This document shows positions 51,060 through 61,105 of a stretch of 64,000 nucleotides of DNA, piece after piece. Position 1 is the stretch's first letter; every line of letters starts with the position of its first letter. The notes under the pieces were generated by a model. The model was not told the origin of the DNA. It saw only the letters and a list, made by a program, of their open reading frames with translations, and did no database searches. Both the position numbers and the translations under genes were made by a program. This DNA is from Thalassospira lohafexi (GTDB lineage: Bacteria; Pseudomonadota; Alphaproteobacteria; Rhodospirillales; Thalassospiraceae), in NCBI RefSeq assembly GCF_002844275.1, contig NZ_NXGX01000005.1, positions 1 through 64,000 of the forward strand, written 5' to 3'.

Positions 51060-52082
51060 TTATTTGCTCTTTTTGCGTCGCCAGTCCCCGCGCTGCAGGA
51101 ACACGGCAACGATGATAATCAGCCCCTGAACTGCTCCGTTCAGATAGTTACTGATCGCATCCGTCAAATTCAGAATATTACCAATCGTGGTCAGCATGAT
51201 CGCACCAACAACCGTGCCCCAGATGCGGCCATAGCCACCCTTAAGCATGGTGCCGCCAATGATCACGGCCGCAATCGCTTCAAGTTCCCACAGAACCCCG
51301 GTTGAACTTGATGCCGACCCAAGACGCGGCACATAAATGATCGTCGCAATCGACACACAAAGCCCCTGAATGACATAGGTCAGGGTCTTGATACGGTCGA
51401 CATGGATGGCGGAGTAACGGGCAACCTGCTCGTTCGATCCAATGGCAAAACATTTGCGGCCAAACGGCGTCATGTTCAGCAACACATACCCGGCCACCGC
51501 GACGGCAAAGAACACCAGAACCGGGATCGGAATGCCAAGGATATCGCCGTAATAAATCGGGCGATACACACCGCGGATATCAAAATCAAGCGACAGGGTC
51601 CCGCCATCGGCCATATAGGTCACAAGGGATCGATAAATCCCCATGGTGCCAAGGGTAACAATGAACGCTTCGATCTTGCCCTTGGTGCTGACAAGCCCGT
51701 TGATCGCCCCGGCCCCGATGCCAAGGATCACGCTCAGCACGACCCCCAGCAGCACGGTTTCAACCCCGGCCCCCAGTGTCTCGACCAGACCGTTCATCAC
51801 GACAATCATGGCCCCTGAAATAAACGCCGCCATCGACCCGACCGAAAGGTCAATGCCGCCGGCGGTAATCACGAATGTCGCCCCCACCGCGATGATGCCG
51901 ATAAAGGCCGCACGGGTGAAGATGTTCGACAGGTTGCCGCCGCTTAAGAACGCGTCATTAATCGCCGTCCCCAAAACAAACAGACCAACCAGCGCCAAAA
52001 ACGGGCCCAGCGCTTTAAAATCAATGCTAAAGCCGCCCGAAGTCTTCTTTGTCGGTGCTTCGTTGCGCTCAACGCTACTCAT
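51060..52082 (-). CDS. Sugar ABC transporter permease (RbsC type)
   Basis: 340 residues from MSSVERN (GGGAG upstream, 8-base overlap with the ATPase gene end). About ten transmembrane helices. Conserved features are [21 protein letters not shown], the [16 protein letters not shown] loop that contacts the ATPase, [20 protein letters not shown] and [25 protein letters not shown]. It forms the channel of a ribose/inositol-type importer. Confidence 0.93.
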   Translation of the reverse strand: MSSVERNEAPTKKTSGGFSIDFKALGPFLALVGLFVLGTAINDAFLSGGNLSNIFTRAAFIGIIAVGATFVITAGGIDLSVGSMAAFISGAMIVVMNGLVETLGAGVETVLLGVVLSVILGIGAGAINGLVSTKGKIEAFIVTLGTMGIYRSLVTYMADGGTLSLDFDIRGVYRPIYYGDILGIPIPVLVFFAVAVAGYVLLNMTPFGRKCFAIGSNEQVARYSAIHVDRIKTLTYVIQGLCVSIATIIYVPRLGSASSSTGVLWELEAIAAVIIGGTMLKGGYGRIWGTVVGAIMLTTIGNILNLTDAISNYLNGAVQGLIIIVAVFLQRGDWRRKKSK

Positions 52083-53628
52083 GAACAGACGCTCCCTGCT
52101 TGCCTGAGATTCCTGTCGCGTGCCGCATGATCTCATGCTCATTGCGGCCATCCCCCATGAGAATGCCGGTAATGCGCCCCCCTGCCATCACCGCAATACG
52201 GTCAGACAGGCCAAGCATTTCGGGCATCTCGGACGACAGAAGAATGACGGATTTTCCGCGATCGGTAAGATCGCCGATGAAATGATAAATCTCGCTTTTG
52301 GTGCCGATATCGATGCCGCGTGTCGGCTCATCAATGATCACGATGTCCGGGTCGGTTTCCATGACCTTGGCCAGAAGCAATTTCTGCTGGTTGCCACCGG
52401 AAAAATCACCGACCTTTGATTTGCGATCAGCAGCCCGGATATCAAACGCCTCAATGGCGGTCTCAAGGGCGGCTTCCTCGGCCTTGCGGTCAATGAACAC
52501 CCGCCCGAATTTCTCAAGGGCCAGCAACGTCAAATTGGGCCGCATATCCATATTAAGCAGCAACCCGCTGCCTTTGCGGTCCTTGGTCAAATAGGCAATG
52601 CCGCATTTCTTGGCATCTTGCAGACTGTTGATTTTGACAGGCGCACCGTTGCGCTCAATGCGCCCGCTGCTGCGCTCACGCAACCCGATGATCGCTTCCA
52701 TAAGCGCTGTTCGCCCCGCGCCAACAATCCCGGCAAAGCCCAGAACCTCGCCGCGCCTCAGATCAAAGCTGGCGTCACGCACCTGCCCGTCGACACAGAC
52801 ATCGCGCACCGACAATACAATTTCCGCACTGTGATCGGGCACCCTGTCGGGGAACATCTGTTTGATATCGCGTCCGACCATAAGTCGCGCCATATCGTCC
52901 TTTTCAAGCTCGGCCACGGTTTCGGTCGTGATATGGCGGCCATCGCGCAACACCGTCACCCGGTCGGCAATCGCCTTGATTTCATCAAGCTTGTGGGAAA
53001 TATACAGGATCGCGACACCTTGTTCGCGCAGGCGCCTGATCTGATCAAACAGGATCTCAACCTCGCGCCCGGTCAAAACCGCAGTCGGCTCATCCAAAAT
53101 CAGGATATCGGCCTTTTTGCTGAGCGCCTTGGCGATCTCAACCATCTGACGGTCCGACACCGCAAGATCGCGAATGCGTGCGCGTGGATCGACATCACAT
53201 TGCAACTGATCCAAAAGCTCCTGCGCCTGTGCGCGCATGGTTGCCTTATCAAGGAACCAGCCGCGCTTGATCTCACGGCCCAGAAAGATGTTTTCTTCGA
53301 CGGTAAGCTGCTCGGCAAGGTTCAATTCCTGATGGATCAGGATCACGCCGTGGCCTTCGCCAACTTCGCTATCAACGAAACTGACCGGCGCCTGATCAAG
53401 GATCAACTCGCCACTGGTTGGCTGATGATAGCCCGAAAGAATTTTAACCAGTGTGGATTTGCCCGCACCATTTTCGCCCAAAAGCGCATGGACCTCGCCC
53501 GCATGCAGATCGATGGAAACATCGAAAAGCACCTGTGCCGATCCGAATGACTTGCAAATCTGCCGACCGGACAGGCGTACGCGCCCCTCCTGATCGGGAT
53601 CAACGGCGTGAACGGCCGCATCCGTCAT
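52075..53628 (-). CDS. Sugar ABC transporter ATP-binding protein (RbsA type, two ATPases)
   Basis: 517 residues, first gene of the operon; GGGAGG precedes the ATG. Two fused ATPase domains: the first has Walker [17 protein letters not shown] and [16 protein letters not shown] with [11 protein letters not shown]; the second has a degenerate Walker [15 protein letters not shown] and the signature [15 protein letters not shown] with [12 protein letters not shown]. This asymmetry is normal for RbsA/XylG proteins. The substrate is unassigned. Confidence 0.93.
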   Translation of the reverse strand: MTDAAVHAVDPDQEGRVRLSGRQICKSFGSAQVLFDVSIDLHAGEVHALLGENGAGKSTLVKILSGYHQPTSGELILDQAPVSFVDSEVGEGHGVILIHQELNLAEQLTVEENIFLGREIKRGWFLDKATMRAQAQELLDQLQCDVDPRARIRDLAVSDRQMVEIAKALSKKADILILDEPTAVLTGREVEILFDQIRRLREQGVAILYISHKLDEIKAIADRVTVLRDGRHITTETVAELEKDDMARLMVGRDIKQMFPDRVPDHSAEIVLSVRDVCVDGQVRDASFDLRRGEVLGFAGIVGAGRTALMEAIIGLRERSSGRIERNGAPVKINSLQDAKKCGIAYLTKDRKGSGLLLNMDMRPNLTLLALEKFGRVFIDRKAEEAALETAIEAFDIRAADRKSKVGDFSGGNQQKLLLAKVMETDPDIVIIDEPTRGIDIGTKSEIYHFIGDLTDRGKSVILLSSEMPEMLGLSDRIAVMAGGRITGILMGDGRNEHEIMRHATGISGKQGASVHE

Positions 53629-53682
53629 GAATATATCCTCCCTAGCGTCGCATTTTCGCGATCATCTGTTGGTTACCTTCTC

Positions 53683-53717
53683 TGTAAACGTTTTCATTTT
53701 TCATGTAAACCTTTACA
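53683..53717. promoter_or_regulatory. Two LacI-type operators between the ABC operon and its LacI gene
   Basis: TGTAAACGTTTTCA (53683-53696) and TGTAAACCTTTACA (53704-53717) are 14-bp near-perfect palindromes of the LacI/CcpA class, with centres 21 bases apart (two helical turns). They lie 55-90 bases before the ATPase start on one side and about 90 bases before lacI on the other, so they can control both. Confidence 0.85.
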
Positions 53718-53803
53718 TTTGCGTTACAGTGACCAAAATCACCCAGCGCACCACCGTGTTGAATGCCGCTGGACAGCCTGTGACCGGCGGAGTAGGAAGA
53801 AGC

Positions 53804-54838
53804 ATGCACGAAAAAATCGCGACGATTGAAGATGTTGCCCGCCACGCAGGGGTATCGATTGCCACTGTCAGCCGGGCTTTGCACAAACCTGATGTGGTTT
53901 CCCAAACCACACGCGAAAAAGTGCAGGCCGCGATTGCGACCACCGGCTATACCGCCAATGTCATGGCCCGAAACCTGCGTTTGAACCGCTCGGGCATGAT
54001 TCTTTTGCTGGTGCCAGACATCGGAAACCCGTTTTTTTCAGCAATCCTCTCTGGGATTGAACAAGGGGCGAGCAAGGCGGGCTATAATGTCCTGATTGGC
54101 GACACCCAAAACGATCCCGACCGCGAAGCCACCTATGCCGCCTATCTACGCAGCAATCAGGCCGACGCGATGATCCTTTTGAACGGGCGTCTGCCCGCAC
54201 CACTGGCCAATTCCCCGGCCAATGCCACCCCGCCGGTGGTGATTGCCTGCGAACGCATCCCCGGTTGTGGCCTGCCCACGGTGATTATCGACAATGAACA
54301 GGCCGCCTTTGAGGCCACCACCCATCTGATTAACCATGGCCACCGCAAGATCGCCAATGTGGCCGGGCCGGGCAACAATATCCTGACCGTGGATCGCACC
54401 GCCGGATACCGCCGGGCGTTGAGCGAACATGGCATTGCAATTGATCCCAAACTGACCTTTGTCGGGGATTATTCAATCGATGCCGGGATTGCGGCGGGGC
54501 GCAGCCTTCTGGCCGATGCCAAAACCCGGCCGACCGGGCTTTTTTGCGCCAGTGACGGCATGGCCATCGGCGTGATTGTTGCTGCCAAGGAACTTGGCCT
54601 GCGCGTGCCGCAAGACGTCTCGGTGTTTGGCTTTGATGATATTCATCTGGCTGCGGCCTATGACCCGCCGCTGACCACCGTGCGCCAACCGCGCCGCCGT
54701 CTGGGCGAACAGGCCATTACCCTGTTGCTTGATCGCCTTGATCCCAAGACTCCGAACAAAACCGGCAAAACCGATCCGGTCATTGTCCCGACCGAATTGA
54801 TCATCCGGCAAAGTACAGGCCCCTGCCCCCAAGGCTGA
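53804..54838 (+). CDS. LacI-family regulator of the sugar/polyol ABC operon
   Basis: 344 residues from MHEKIATIEDV (AGGAAG 5 bases upstream); the longer frame from 53627 crosses the operators. The LacI helix-turn-helix with hinge reads IEDVARHAGVSIATVSRALHKPDVVSQTTREKVQAAI and MARNLRLNRSGMILLLVPDIGNPFFSAIL. The periplasmic-binding-like effector domain ends FGFDDIHLAAAYDPPLTTVRQP. It is divergent from the operon it most likely represses. Confidence 0.92.
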   Translation: MHEKIATIEDVARHAGVSIATVSRALHKPDVVSQTTREKVQAAIATTGYTANVMARNLRLNRSGMILLLVPDIGNPFFSAILSGIEQGASKAGYNVLIGDTQNDPDREATYAAYLRSNQADAMILLNGRLPAPLANSPANATPPVVIACERIPGCGLPTVIIDNEQAAFEATTHLINHGHRKIANVAGPGNNILTVDRTAGYRRALSEHGIAIDPKLTFVGDYSIDAGIAAGRSLLADAKTRPTGLFCASDGMAIGVIVAAKELGLRVPQDVSVFGFDDIHLAAAYDPPLTTVRQPRRRLGEQAITLLLDRLDPKTPNKTGKTDPVIVPTELIIRQSTGPCPQG

Positions 54839-54870
54839 CATCCAGATGAGCGACCCTGACGCCAGGTTCC

Positions 54871-55359
54871 TTACCCGTTGCCGATGTTACGCCACTCATC
54901 ATAAACCGCCCGTGCGCGGCCTTCGTGGTCCTCGTCGGACTTGGCACTTTCAGATGCAAAAATCTTAAACCGGATGCCATTGGGATCGCGCACAAAAAGC
55001 CGGCGTGACGTGCCATCATCTTCGTTATGATAGACAATCTTGTGCTGAAACAGGTGGTTCTGCCACGCAATCACATCGCGCGCCGACCGACACCGCAACC
55101 CGATATGAAACACATCATCGGGCATCTGCGGATCATCGGCATACGGCCCGTTATCGGCCGGCCAGTCATAAAAGGATAATCGCGTGCCGTCGCTCAAGGC
55201 ATAGGTGATCAGCAGGTAATCGCTTTTCCATGACGGGCTATAGCCACTTTCCGCATGCACAAGCGTTGCCCCCATGACGTTCGAGTAAAACGCGTCTGTC
55301 GCCGCAAGATCACGGGTTGGAAATGCAAGATGATCGACACTGACTGGTGCAGCTGTCAT
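54871..55359 (-). CDS. VOC/glyoxalase-fold protein
   Basis: 162 residues; GGAGG precedes the ATG. It has two beta-alpha-beta-beta-beta units with metal-ligand candidates His (VDHLAFPTRDLAATDAFY), His (DVFHIGLRCRSARD) and Glu/Asp (FVRDPNGIRFKIF) in the usual places. Such proteins include glyoxalases, dioxygenases and resistance enzymes; the substrate is unknown. Acidic C-terminal tail (ESAKSDEDHEGRARAVYDEW). Confidence 0.85.
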   Translation of the reverse strand: MTAAPVSVDHLAFPTRDLAATDAFYSNVMGATLVHAESGYSPSWKSDYLLITYALSDGTRLSFYDWPADNGPYADDPQMPDDVFHIGLRCRSARDVIAWQNHLFQHKIVYHNEDDGTSRRLFVRDPNGIRFKIFASESAKSDEDHEGRARAVYDEWRNIGNG

Positions 55360-55803
55360 GTATGCCTCCGTTGGTCTTATGTACCCTTCTCAACAGATGG
55401 TGAATTTCGCTCCAAAATCAATCCGATGTCCTGCTTTTGAAATCGTCATGAAATCACAACATGCAACGAATGATAAAATCACAGTACATATGGACCGATT
55501 ACCGTATTGACCCCCTTGCCCCCCGCTGCTATTGGGTCGCCTTGCGGAACATACCGGCAATCGCGCGCGTTGTTACCCATATTCAAATGACGCGCATTTG
55601 GCATCACCGCCCTTGATGGGGGACATAAACGATGAATGACCATAGTTTATCCGTCTCCGGATCATGGATGACGCAGCGTTTCGCCGACCATTAGAGGATC
55701 GCACCACATGCTGGTGCGCCTGATGGACCGTCCGGCTTTGGCGTTTTAGGCCAAAGCCCCCAATCATCCCACATCCCCGTGACATAGTTGTAGAGAGCCG
55801 CCC
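55360..55803. other. Long leader region upstream of the carboxyspermidine decarboxylase gene
   Basis: About 440 bases without a convincing gene. Two stem-loops lie close before nspC: GCACCA/TGGTGC (55701-55706 with 55712-55717) and GGCTTTGGC/GCCAAAGCC (55734-55742 with 55750-55758). A structured, possibly polyamine-responsive leader is a reasonable guess, not shown. The VOC gene promoter also lies here. Confidence 0.45.
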
Positions 55804-56901
55804 ATGCCCGCAACGCCATATTACCTGATCGACAAGTCGAAGCTTTTGCGCAACATGGAAAAGATCGCCTATGTGCGCGAACATTCCGGGGCAAAGGCGC
55901 TTCTGGCACTCAAATGCTTTGCCACATGGTCGGTATTTGATTTCATGGCCGACTATATGGACGGCACCACGTCGTCATCGCTGTATGAAGTCAAACTGGG
56001 CCGCGAAAAATTCGGCAAGGAAACCCACGCCTATAGCGTCGCCTATTCGGACGGCGAAATTGGCGAGGTGATCGAAAATGCCGACAAGATCATTTTCAAT
56101 TCCATCAGCCAGCTGACCCGCTTTGGCGATAAGGCCTCAAACATCGTGCGTGGCCTGCGCCTGAACCCACAGGTTTCCACCTCAAGCTTTGATCTCGCCG
56201 ATCCGGCCCGCCCGTTTTCGCGCCTTGGCGAATGGGACGTTGCCAAGGTCGAAGCCGTGATGGATCAAATTTCCGGCTTTATGATCCACAACAACTGCGA
56301 AAATGACGATTTCGATCTGTTTGATCGCATGTTGGGGAACATCGAACAAAAGTTCGGCGCGCTTTTGTCGCGTGTCGAATGGGTCAGCTTGGGCGGCGGC
56401 ATTCACTTTACCGGTGATGATTACCCGCTTGATAAATTCTGCGCGCGCCTTCGGGCGTTTTCGCAAAAATTCGGCGTGCAGGTCTATCTGGAGCCGGGCG
56501 AAGCCTCGATCACCAAAAGCACAACGCTTGAGGTCACCGTGCTCGATACCCTGTTTAACGGCAAAAATCTGGCGATTGTCGATAGCTCAATCGAAGCCCA
56601 TATGCTCGACCTTTTGATCTACCGCGAAAATGCCAAGGTGCTGCCCAACACCGGCGACCATGCGTACATGATTTGTGGCAAATCCTGCCTCGCCGGTGAC
56701 GTTTTTGGCGACTTTAATTTTGAACATGAAATCAAGGTCGGCGACCGCATCTCGATTGACGATGCCGCGGGCTACACCATGGTCAAAAAGAACTGGTTTA
56801 ACGGGGTCGGCATGCCGTCCATCGTCATCCGGGAACTCGACGGTACAGAACGCGTTATTCGCGAATTTGACTTTACTGACTTCGTCTCAAGCCTTTCGTA
56901 A
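55804..56901 (+). CDS. nspC: Carboxynorspermidine/carboxyspermidine decarboxylase
   Basis: 365 residues. A fold-type III, PLP-dependent alanine-racemase-like barrel. The Schiff-base Lys is in ALLALKCFATW near residue 39, VSLGGGIHFTGDDYP has the glycine loop, YLEPGEA binds PLP phosphate, and CLAGDVFGDF (residues 297-306) carries the catalytic Cys-x-x-Asp motif of the family. It decarboxylates carboxy(nor)spermidine to (nor)spermidine. Its partner dehydrogenase follows 82 bases downstream. Confidence 0.93.
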   Translation: MPATPYYLIDKSKLLRNMEKIAYVREHSGAKALLALKCFATWSVFDFMADYMDGTTSSSLYEVKLGREKFGKETHAYSVAYSDGEIGEVIENADKIIFNSISQLTRFGDKASNIVRGLRLNPQVSTSSFDLADPARPFSRLGEWDVAKVEAVMDQISGFMIHNNCENDDFDLFDRMLGNIEQKFGALLSRVEWVSLGGGIHFTGDDYPLDKFCARLRAFSQKFGVQVYLEPGEASITKSTTLEVTVLDTLFNGKNLAIVDSSIEAHMLDLLIYRENAKVLPNTGDHAYMICGKSCLAGDVFGDFNFEHEIKVGDRISIDDAAGYTMVKKNWFNGVGMPSIVIRELDGTERVIREFDFTDFVSSLS

Positions 56902-56983
56902 CCCGAAAGGGCTGTTTTCATAGCGAACCGGGGCAGAACAAAACCTGCCCCCACCTCTCAAACAAGGGAGTTTTTGGCCCGAC

Positions 56984-58225
56984 ATGAAAAAGAATGTTCT
57001 GATTATTGGTGCCGGTGGCGTCGCCCAGGTGGTTGCCCATAAATGCGCACAGCATAACGACGTGCTGGGCGATATTCACATCGCCTCACGCACTGCTGTG
57101 AAGTGTCAGCAGATCATCGACAGCATCCACGAAAAGAACGCACTCAAGAACCCCGGCGTTCTTGAAGGCCATGGCTTGGATGCCACCGATATTGATGCGA
57201 CCGCAGCCCTGATCGAAAAAACCGGAAGCCAGATCGTCATTAATGTCGGCTCTCCCTTCGTCAACATGTCCGTCATGTCGGCCTGCATCAAAACCGGCGT
57301 TGCCTATCTTGATACCGCCATCCATGAAGAGCAGGACAAAATCTGCGAAACCCCGCCGTGGTATGCCAACTACGAATGGAAACGCCGCGAAGAATGCGAA
57401 AAGGCCGGTGTCACCGCCATCCTTGGCATCGGCTTTGATCCGGGTGTTGTGAATGCCTATGCCAAACTGGCGGTCGAGGATTACTTCGATAAAATCAGCT
57501 CGATTGACATCATCGACATCAATGCCGGCAGCCATGGCAAATATTTCGCCACCAACTTCGACCCGGAAATCAACTTCCGCGAATTTACCGGCACGGTCTA
57601 TTCCTGGCAGGACAGCAAATGGCAGTCCAACAAGATGTTCGAGATCAAGAAAATCTGGGACATGCCCGTGGTTGGCGAAAGCCAGACCTTCATGACCGGC
57701 CATGACGAAGTCCATTCCCTATCACAGAACTTGGACGTCCCGAACGTCCGCTTCTGGATGGGCTTTGGCGATCACTACGTCAATGTGTTTACCGTACTCA
57801 ACAGCATCGGCCTTCTGTCCGAACAGCCGGTGACAACCGCCGAGGGACAGGAAGTCATTCCGCTGAAACTCGTAAAGGCCTGCCTGCCGGACCCAAGCTC
57901 CCTTGCCCCCGACTACACCGGCAAAACCTGCATCGGTGATCTGGTCAAGGGGACCAAGGACGGCAAGGAAACCGAAGTCCTGATCTATAACGTCGCTGAC
58001 CACAAAGACGCCTATAACGAAGTCGGCAGCCAAGGCATTTCCTACACCGCTGGCGTGCCGCCGGTGGCGGCTGCCATGCTGATTGCGACCGGCGAATGGG
58101 ACGTCAAAAAAATGGCCAACGTCGAAGACCTGCCCGCCAAGCCGTTCCTGAACTTGCTCAACGGCATGGGCCTTCCGACCCGCATCAAAGACGCCAATGG
58201 CGACCGGGCACTGGATTTTAGCTAA
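56984..58225 (+). CDS. Carboxynorspermidine/carboxyspermidine dehydrogenase
   Basis: 413 residues. A saccharopine-dehydrogenase-like protein: the NADP fold starts VLIIGAGGVAQVVAHKCAQHND, with ASRTAVKCQQIID after strand 2. VINVGSPFVNMSVMSACIKTGVAYLDTAIHEEQDK and GFDPGVVNAYAKLAVEDYFD are characteristic of CASDH/CANSDH. It condenses aspartate-semialdehyde with putrescine or diaminopropane reductively, giving the substrate of NspC, in the cytoplasm. Nearest ribosome site GGGAG is 13 bases upstream, longer than usual. Confidence 0.92.
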   Translation: MKKNVLIIGAGGVAQVVAHKCAQHNDVLGDIHIASRTAVKCQQIIDSIHEKNALKNPGVLEGHGLDATDIDATAALIEKTGSQIVINVGSPFVNMSVMSACIKTGVAYLDTAIHEEQDKICETPPWYANYEWKRREECEKAGVTAILGIGFDPGVVNAYAKLAVEDYFDKISSIDIIDINAGSHGKYFATNFDPEINFREFTGTVYSWQDSKWQSNKMFEIKKIWDMPVVGESQTFMTGHDEVHSLSQNLDVPNVRFWMGFGDHYVNVFTVLNSIGLLSEQPVTTAEGQEVIPLKLVKACLPDPSSLAPDYTGKTCIGDLVKGTKDGKETEVLIYNVADHKDAYNEVGSQGISYTAGVPPVAAAMLIATGEWDVKKMANVEDLPAKPFLNLLNGMGLPTRIKDANGDRALDFS

Positions 58226-58250
58226 TCGGCCAAATCCACACCTCCTGATT

Positions 58251-58282
58251 AAAATGGCGGACCCTTGTGTCCGCCATTTTTT
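58251..58282 (+). terminator. Terminator of the polyamine operon
   Basis: AAAATGGCGGAC (58251-58262) pairs perfectly with GTCCGCCATTTT (58269-58280), followed by TT. A second hairpin, TCCTGACC/GGTCAGGA (58291-58310), follows at once and may act as a backup. Confidence 0.92.
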
Positions 58283-58503
58283 ATGCCGAGTCCTGACCTT
58301 CTGGTCAGGAAAGCGACTTTTTAACGCACAACCGGGCGTTTATCCCTTTCCCGTGTGACACACATCAGCGCCCTATACCTTCGGTCGCGCAAGACGTGAA
58401 AACGTTGGGTTCCCTTATGGTTTCGCCCAAAATAATCCCCTCCTTATGAATAGGATTCTGGGCACTTCGCACACGCAAAAATAAACCTTTCAAAATCAAC
58501 GGT

Positions 58504-58560
58504 TTGACAACCGAAACCGCTTTCGCTAGCGTCTCAAACTCTTTCCGAAAGCGGTTTCGG
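58504..58560 (+). promoter_or_regulatory. LacI-controlled promoter with two operators
   Basis: A -35 box TTGACA (58504-58509) and a weak -10 TAGCGT (58527-58532) are 17 bases apart. The spacer holds a 16-bp near-palindrome CCGAAACCGCTTTCGC (58511-58526). A second, perfect palindromic core copy in inverted order, CCGAAAGCGGTTTCGG (58545-58560), lies 34 bases downstream. Both match LacI-family operators and should give tight autorepression of the downstream lacI gene and transporter operon. Confidence 0.8.
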
Positions 58561-58613
58561 AAAAGAAGCAAACATCCCCACAAAGGTGATGAAGAAAAGA
58601 TAAGGGAGGTTCC

Positions 58614-59690
58614 GTGCCACGCGCGCCACAACGTAGCGAGACCATGTCTATTGCCCGACTGGCAAAGCACCTTGGCCTGTCCGAGGGTACGGTTTCGCGC
58701 GCGCTGAACAACTATCCCGACATTGCCGACAAAACCATCGCGCGTGTGCGCAAGGCCGCCGATGAACTGGGCTATCGCCCGTCTACCACCGCCCGGCGAT
58801 TGGCGCGGGGTGTGGTTGAAACCATCGGCTTTGTCCTGCCCGCCCGTCATGGGCATCAAATTGATCCATTTCTGGCCGAAATCCTTGATGGGCTGGCGAC
58901 CGAGCTGGCCCTGTCGGACTGGGATTTGCTGGTTGCCGCCGTCCCCGAAGGCCATGACGAAGTCGAAGTCATGGACCGCCTGATCCGGTCTGGCAAGGTG
59001 GGCGGCTTTGTCATTGCCCGCACACGGCGCCACGATCCGCGCATCGACTATCTGCGCAAATCGCATATCCCCTTTGTTGTGCAAGGCCGCACCGAAGACT
59101 GCGACGATTATGCGTGGCTCGATATCGACAATGAAAAGGCCTTTATCGATGCCATGGGCCATCTTGTTGGTTTGGGCCATCGCAAGATCGCCTATCTCGG
59201 CGGCGATCCCGACCTGAACTATGCGTGGCAACGCCGGTCTGGATATCTGAGCGCGGCAAAAACTCATGGCTGCGATGTTCTTGATGGCTACCTTCATGAC
59301 GGCATCACCGATGAAATGGCCGCCCGGCACGCCGTTGCCGACCTCCTCAAACATCCCGACCGCCCCACCGCCATCCTGTGCGTCACCGATGCGGTCGCCA
59401 TTGGTGCGATCCATGCGCTGGCCCACGCCGGGATTACGGTTGGCGAAGAAATATCGGTTATCGGTTTTGATGGCCTGCCCATGGGGGAGGCCATCCACCC
59501 CGGCCTGACCACCATGAGCCAGGCCAGTTATCAGGTCGGCCGCGCGGTTGGCCGCATTGTTGTCGAACAGGCCAACGCGCCTGCATCCGAGTTTTCCCAG
59601 ATTCTATGGGAAGCAACGCTGACCATCCGTGGATCAGCCAATCCGCCAGCGCCAAAGCTGGTTACCAATGCCAAGGGAGGCATCTCATGA
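58614..59690 (+). CDS. LacI-family regulator of the MalEFGK-type operon
   Basis: 358 residues from the GTG at 58614, which has GGGAGG 5 bases upstream; the ATG at 58644 is an alternative. The N-terminal HTH reads MSIARLAKHLGLSEGTVSRALNNYPDIADKTIARVRKAADELGYRPSTTARRLARG, and the effector domain ends SVIGFDGLPMGEAIHPGLTTMSQ. The stop overlaps the start of the binding-protein gene by 4 bases, so regulator and transporter are one transcription unit. Confidence 0.92.
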   Translation: MPRAPQRSETMSIARLAKHLGLSEGTVSRALNNYPDIADKTIARVRKAADELGYRPSTTARRLARGVVETIGFVLPARHGHQIDPFLAEILDGLATELALSDWDLLVAAVPEGHDEVEVMDRLIRSGKVGGFVIARTRRHDPRIDYLRKSHIPFVVQGRTEDCDDYAWLDIDNEKAFIDAMGHLVGLGHRKIAYLGGDPDLNYAWQRRSGYLSAAKTHGCDVLDGYLHDGITDEMAARHAVADLLKHPDRPTAILCVTDAVAIGAIHALAHAGITVGEEISVIGFDGLPMGEAIHPGLTTMSQASYQVGRAVGRIVVEQANAPASEFSQILWEATLTIRGSANPPAPKLVTNAKGGIS

Positions 59691-61033
59691 AAACAAGGTT
59701 TACGCGTGCATTGACTCTCGCAGCCGTCGGCCTGCTGGTTTCCACCAGCATGGCAAGTGCGCAGCTGCGTTTCTGGACCATCGAAGAACAGCCAGACCGC
59801 CTTGCCAAGCAACAGGAAATGGCCAAGGCGTTTGAGGAAAAAACCGGCACCGCCGTCGAAGTCATTCCGGTCACCGAATCCGAACTCGGCACACGGGCCA
59901 CGGCCGCCTATGCCGCCGGTGATTTGCCCGACGTCATTTATCTCACCCTGCAATATGTCCTGCCATGGTCCGAAGCCGGTATCCTTGATACCGAAGCCAA
60001 CAACGAAGTCATCCGCGACCTTGGGGCCGATACCTTTGCCCCCGCCGCCTTGTCGATGGCCGATTTTGACGGTGAAACCGCCGCCGTTCCGTCCGATGGC
60101 TGGACCCAGATGGTGCTGTACCGCAAGGATCTGTTTGACGAAGCCGGGTTAGAGGCCCCCAACAGCTACGCCAACATTCAAAAGGCGCTGGAAAAACTGC
60201 ACAATCCGCCGGAAATGTATGGCTTTGTCGCCGCAACCAAGATCGACGACAACTTCATGAGCCAGGTGCTCGAACATGTCCTTCTGGCCAATGGCGCAAC
60301 CCCGGTTGCCAAGGATGGATCTGTCGGATTTGACAAGGCCAAACTGGTCGAAGCACTCGAATTCTATAAATCCATCGCCAAGGCATCGCCCCCCGGTGAT
60401 CTGTACTGGAAACAGTCGCGCGAAGTCTATTTCGCCGGTCAGGCGGCGATGATCATCTGGTCGCCCTTCATTCTGGATGAACTGGCGGGCCTTCGCGACA
60501 GCGCCCCGCCCACCATCAACGATGACCCGACATCGGGCGAACTGGCATCGAAAACCGGCATCGTCACCCGTCTGACCGGCCCGTCCAACCCCGATGGTGC
60601 CGCATGGGGGGACATCAACTATTTCGGCATCACCAATGACGCCGATACCGATGCCGCCGAAGAATTCGTCAAATTCTCGATGGACGAAGGCTACACCAAC
60701 ACGCTCTCCATCGCCCCCGAAGGCAAATTCCCGGTCCGCCGAGGCACTGCCGAAGACCCGAAAAAGTTCACCAAAGCATGGGCGACCCTTCCGGTCGGGG
60801 TCGATCGCAAAAAACCACTGTCGGAGTTGTATGACCCGGCTGTGATCGACGAAATCGTTTCGGGGCTTGAAACGGCCAACCGTTGGGGCGTTGCTGAGGG
60901 CCAATTGGCCAAGGCATCGCGCATCATCAACAGCCAGATCATCAACACGCTGGTCCGCGAATATATCGACGGCGAACGTGATGCATCGGCAACGGCTGAT
61001 TTGATCAACGAAGAAATCGCCGCCGTCGAATAA
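59687..61033 (+). CDS. Sugar ABC transporter substrate-binding protein (MalE type)
   Basis: 448 residues from MKTRFTRAL (GGGAGG upstream, 4-base overlap with lacI). The signal peptide is cleaved after ASA (about 25). It is a family-1 extracellular solute-binding protein: FWTIEEQPDRLAKQQEMAKAFEEKTG, AAYAAGDLPDVIYL, GWTQMVLYRKDLFDEAGL and AMIIWSPFILDELAG. It is probably for an alpha-glucoside or oligosaccharide, by membership in the MalEFGK class only. Confidence 0.92.
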   Translation: MKTRFTRALTLAAVGLLVSTSMASAQLRFWTIEEQPDRLAKQQEMAKAFEEKTGTAVEVIPVTESELGTRATAAYAAGDLPDVIYLTLQYVLPWSEAGILDTEANNEVIRDLGADTFAPAALSMADFDGETAAVPSDGWTQMVLYRKDLFDEAGLEAPNSYANIQKALEKLHNPPEMYGFVAATKIDDNFMSQVLEHVLLANGATPVAKDGSVGFDKAKLVEALEFYKSIAKASPPGDLYWKQSREVYFAGQAAMIIWSPFILDELAGLRDSAPPTINDDPTSGELASKTGIVTRLTGPSNPDGAAWGDINYFGITNDADTDAAEEFVKFSMDEGYTNTLSIAPEGKFPVRRGTAEDPKKFTKAWATLPVGVDRKKPLSELYDPAVIDEIVSGLETANRWGVAEGQLAKASRIINSQIINTLVREYIDGERDASATADLINEEIAAVE

Positions 61034-61105
61034 ACGATCTTGAATTCGGGGCGGGCTGATTTTGGGCCGCCCCGGATATCTGGTTTTCACAACGGACCAA
61101 AGACG

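Noticed and set aside
58365..59498. Minus-strand frame of 377 codons opposite a LacI gene
   Set aside because: Antisense to a LacI gene with a clear helix-turn-helix and crosses its promoter; no recognisable domain.
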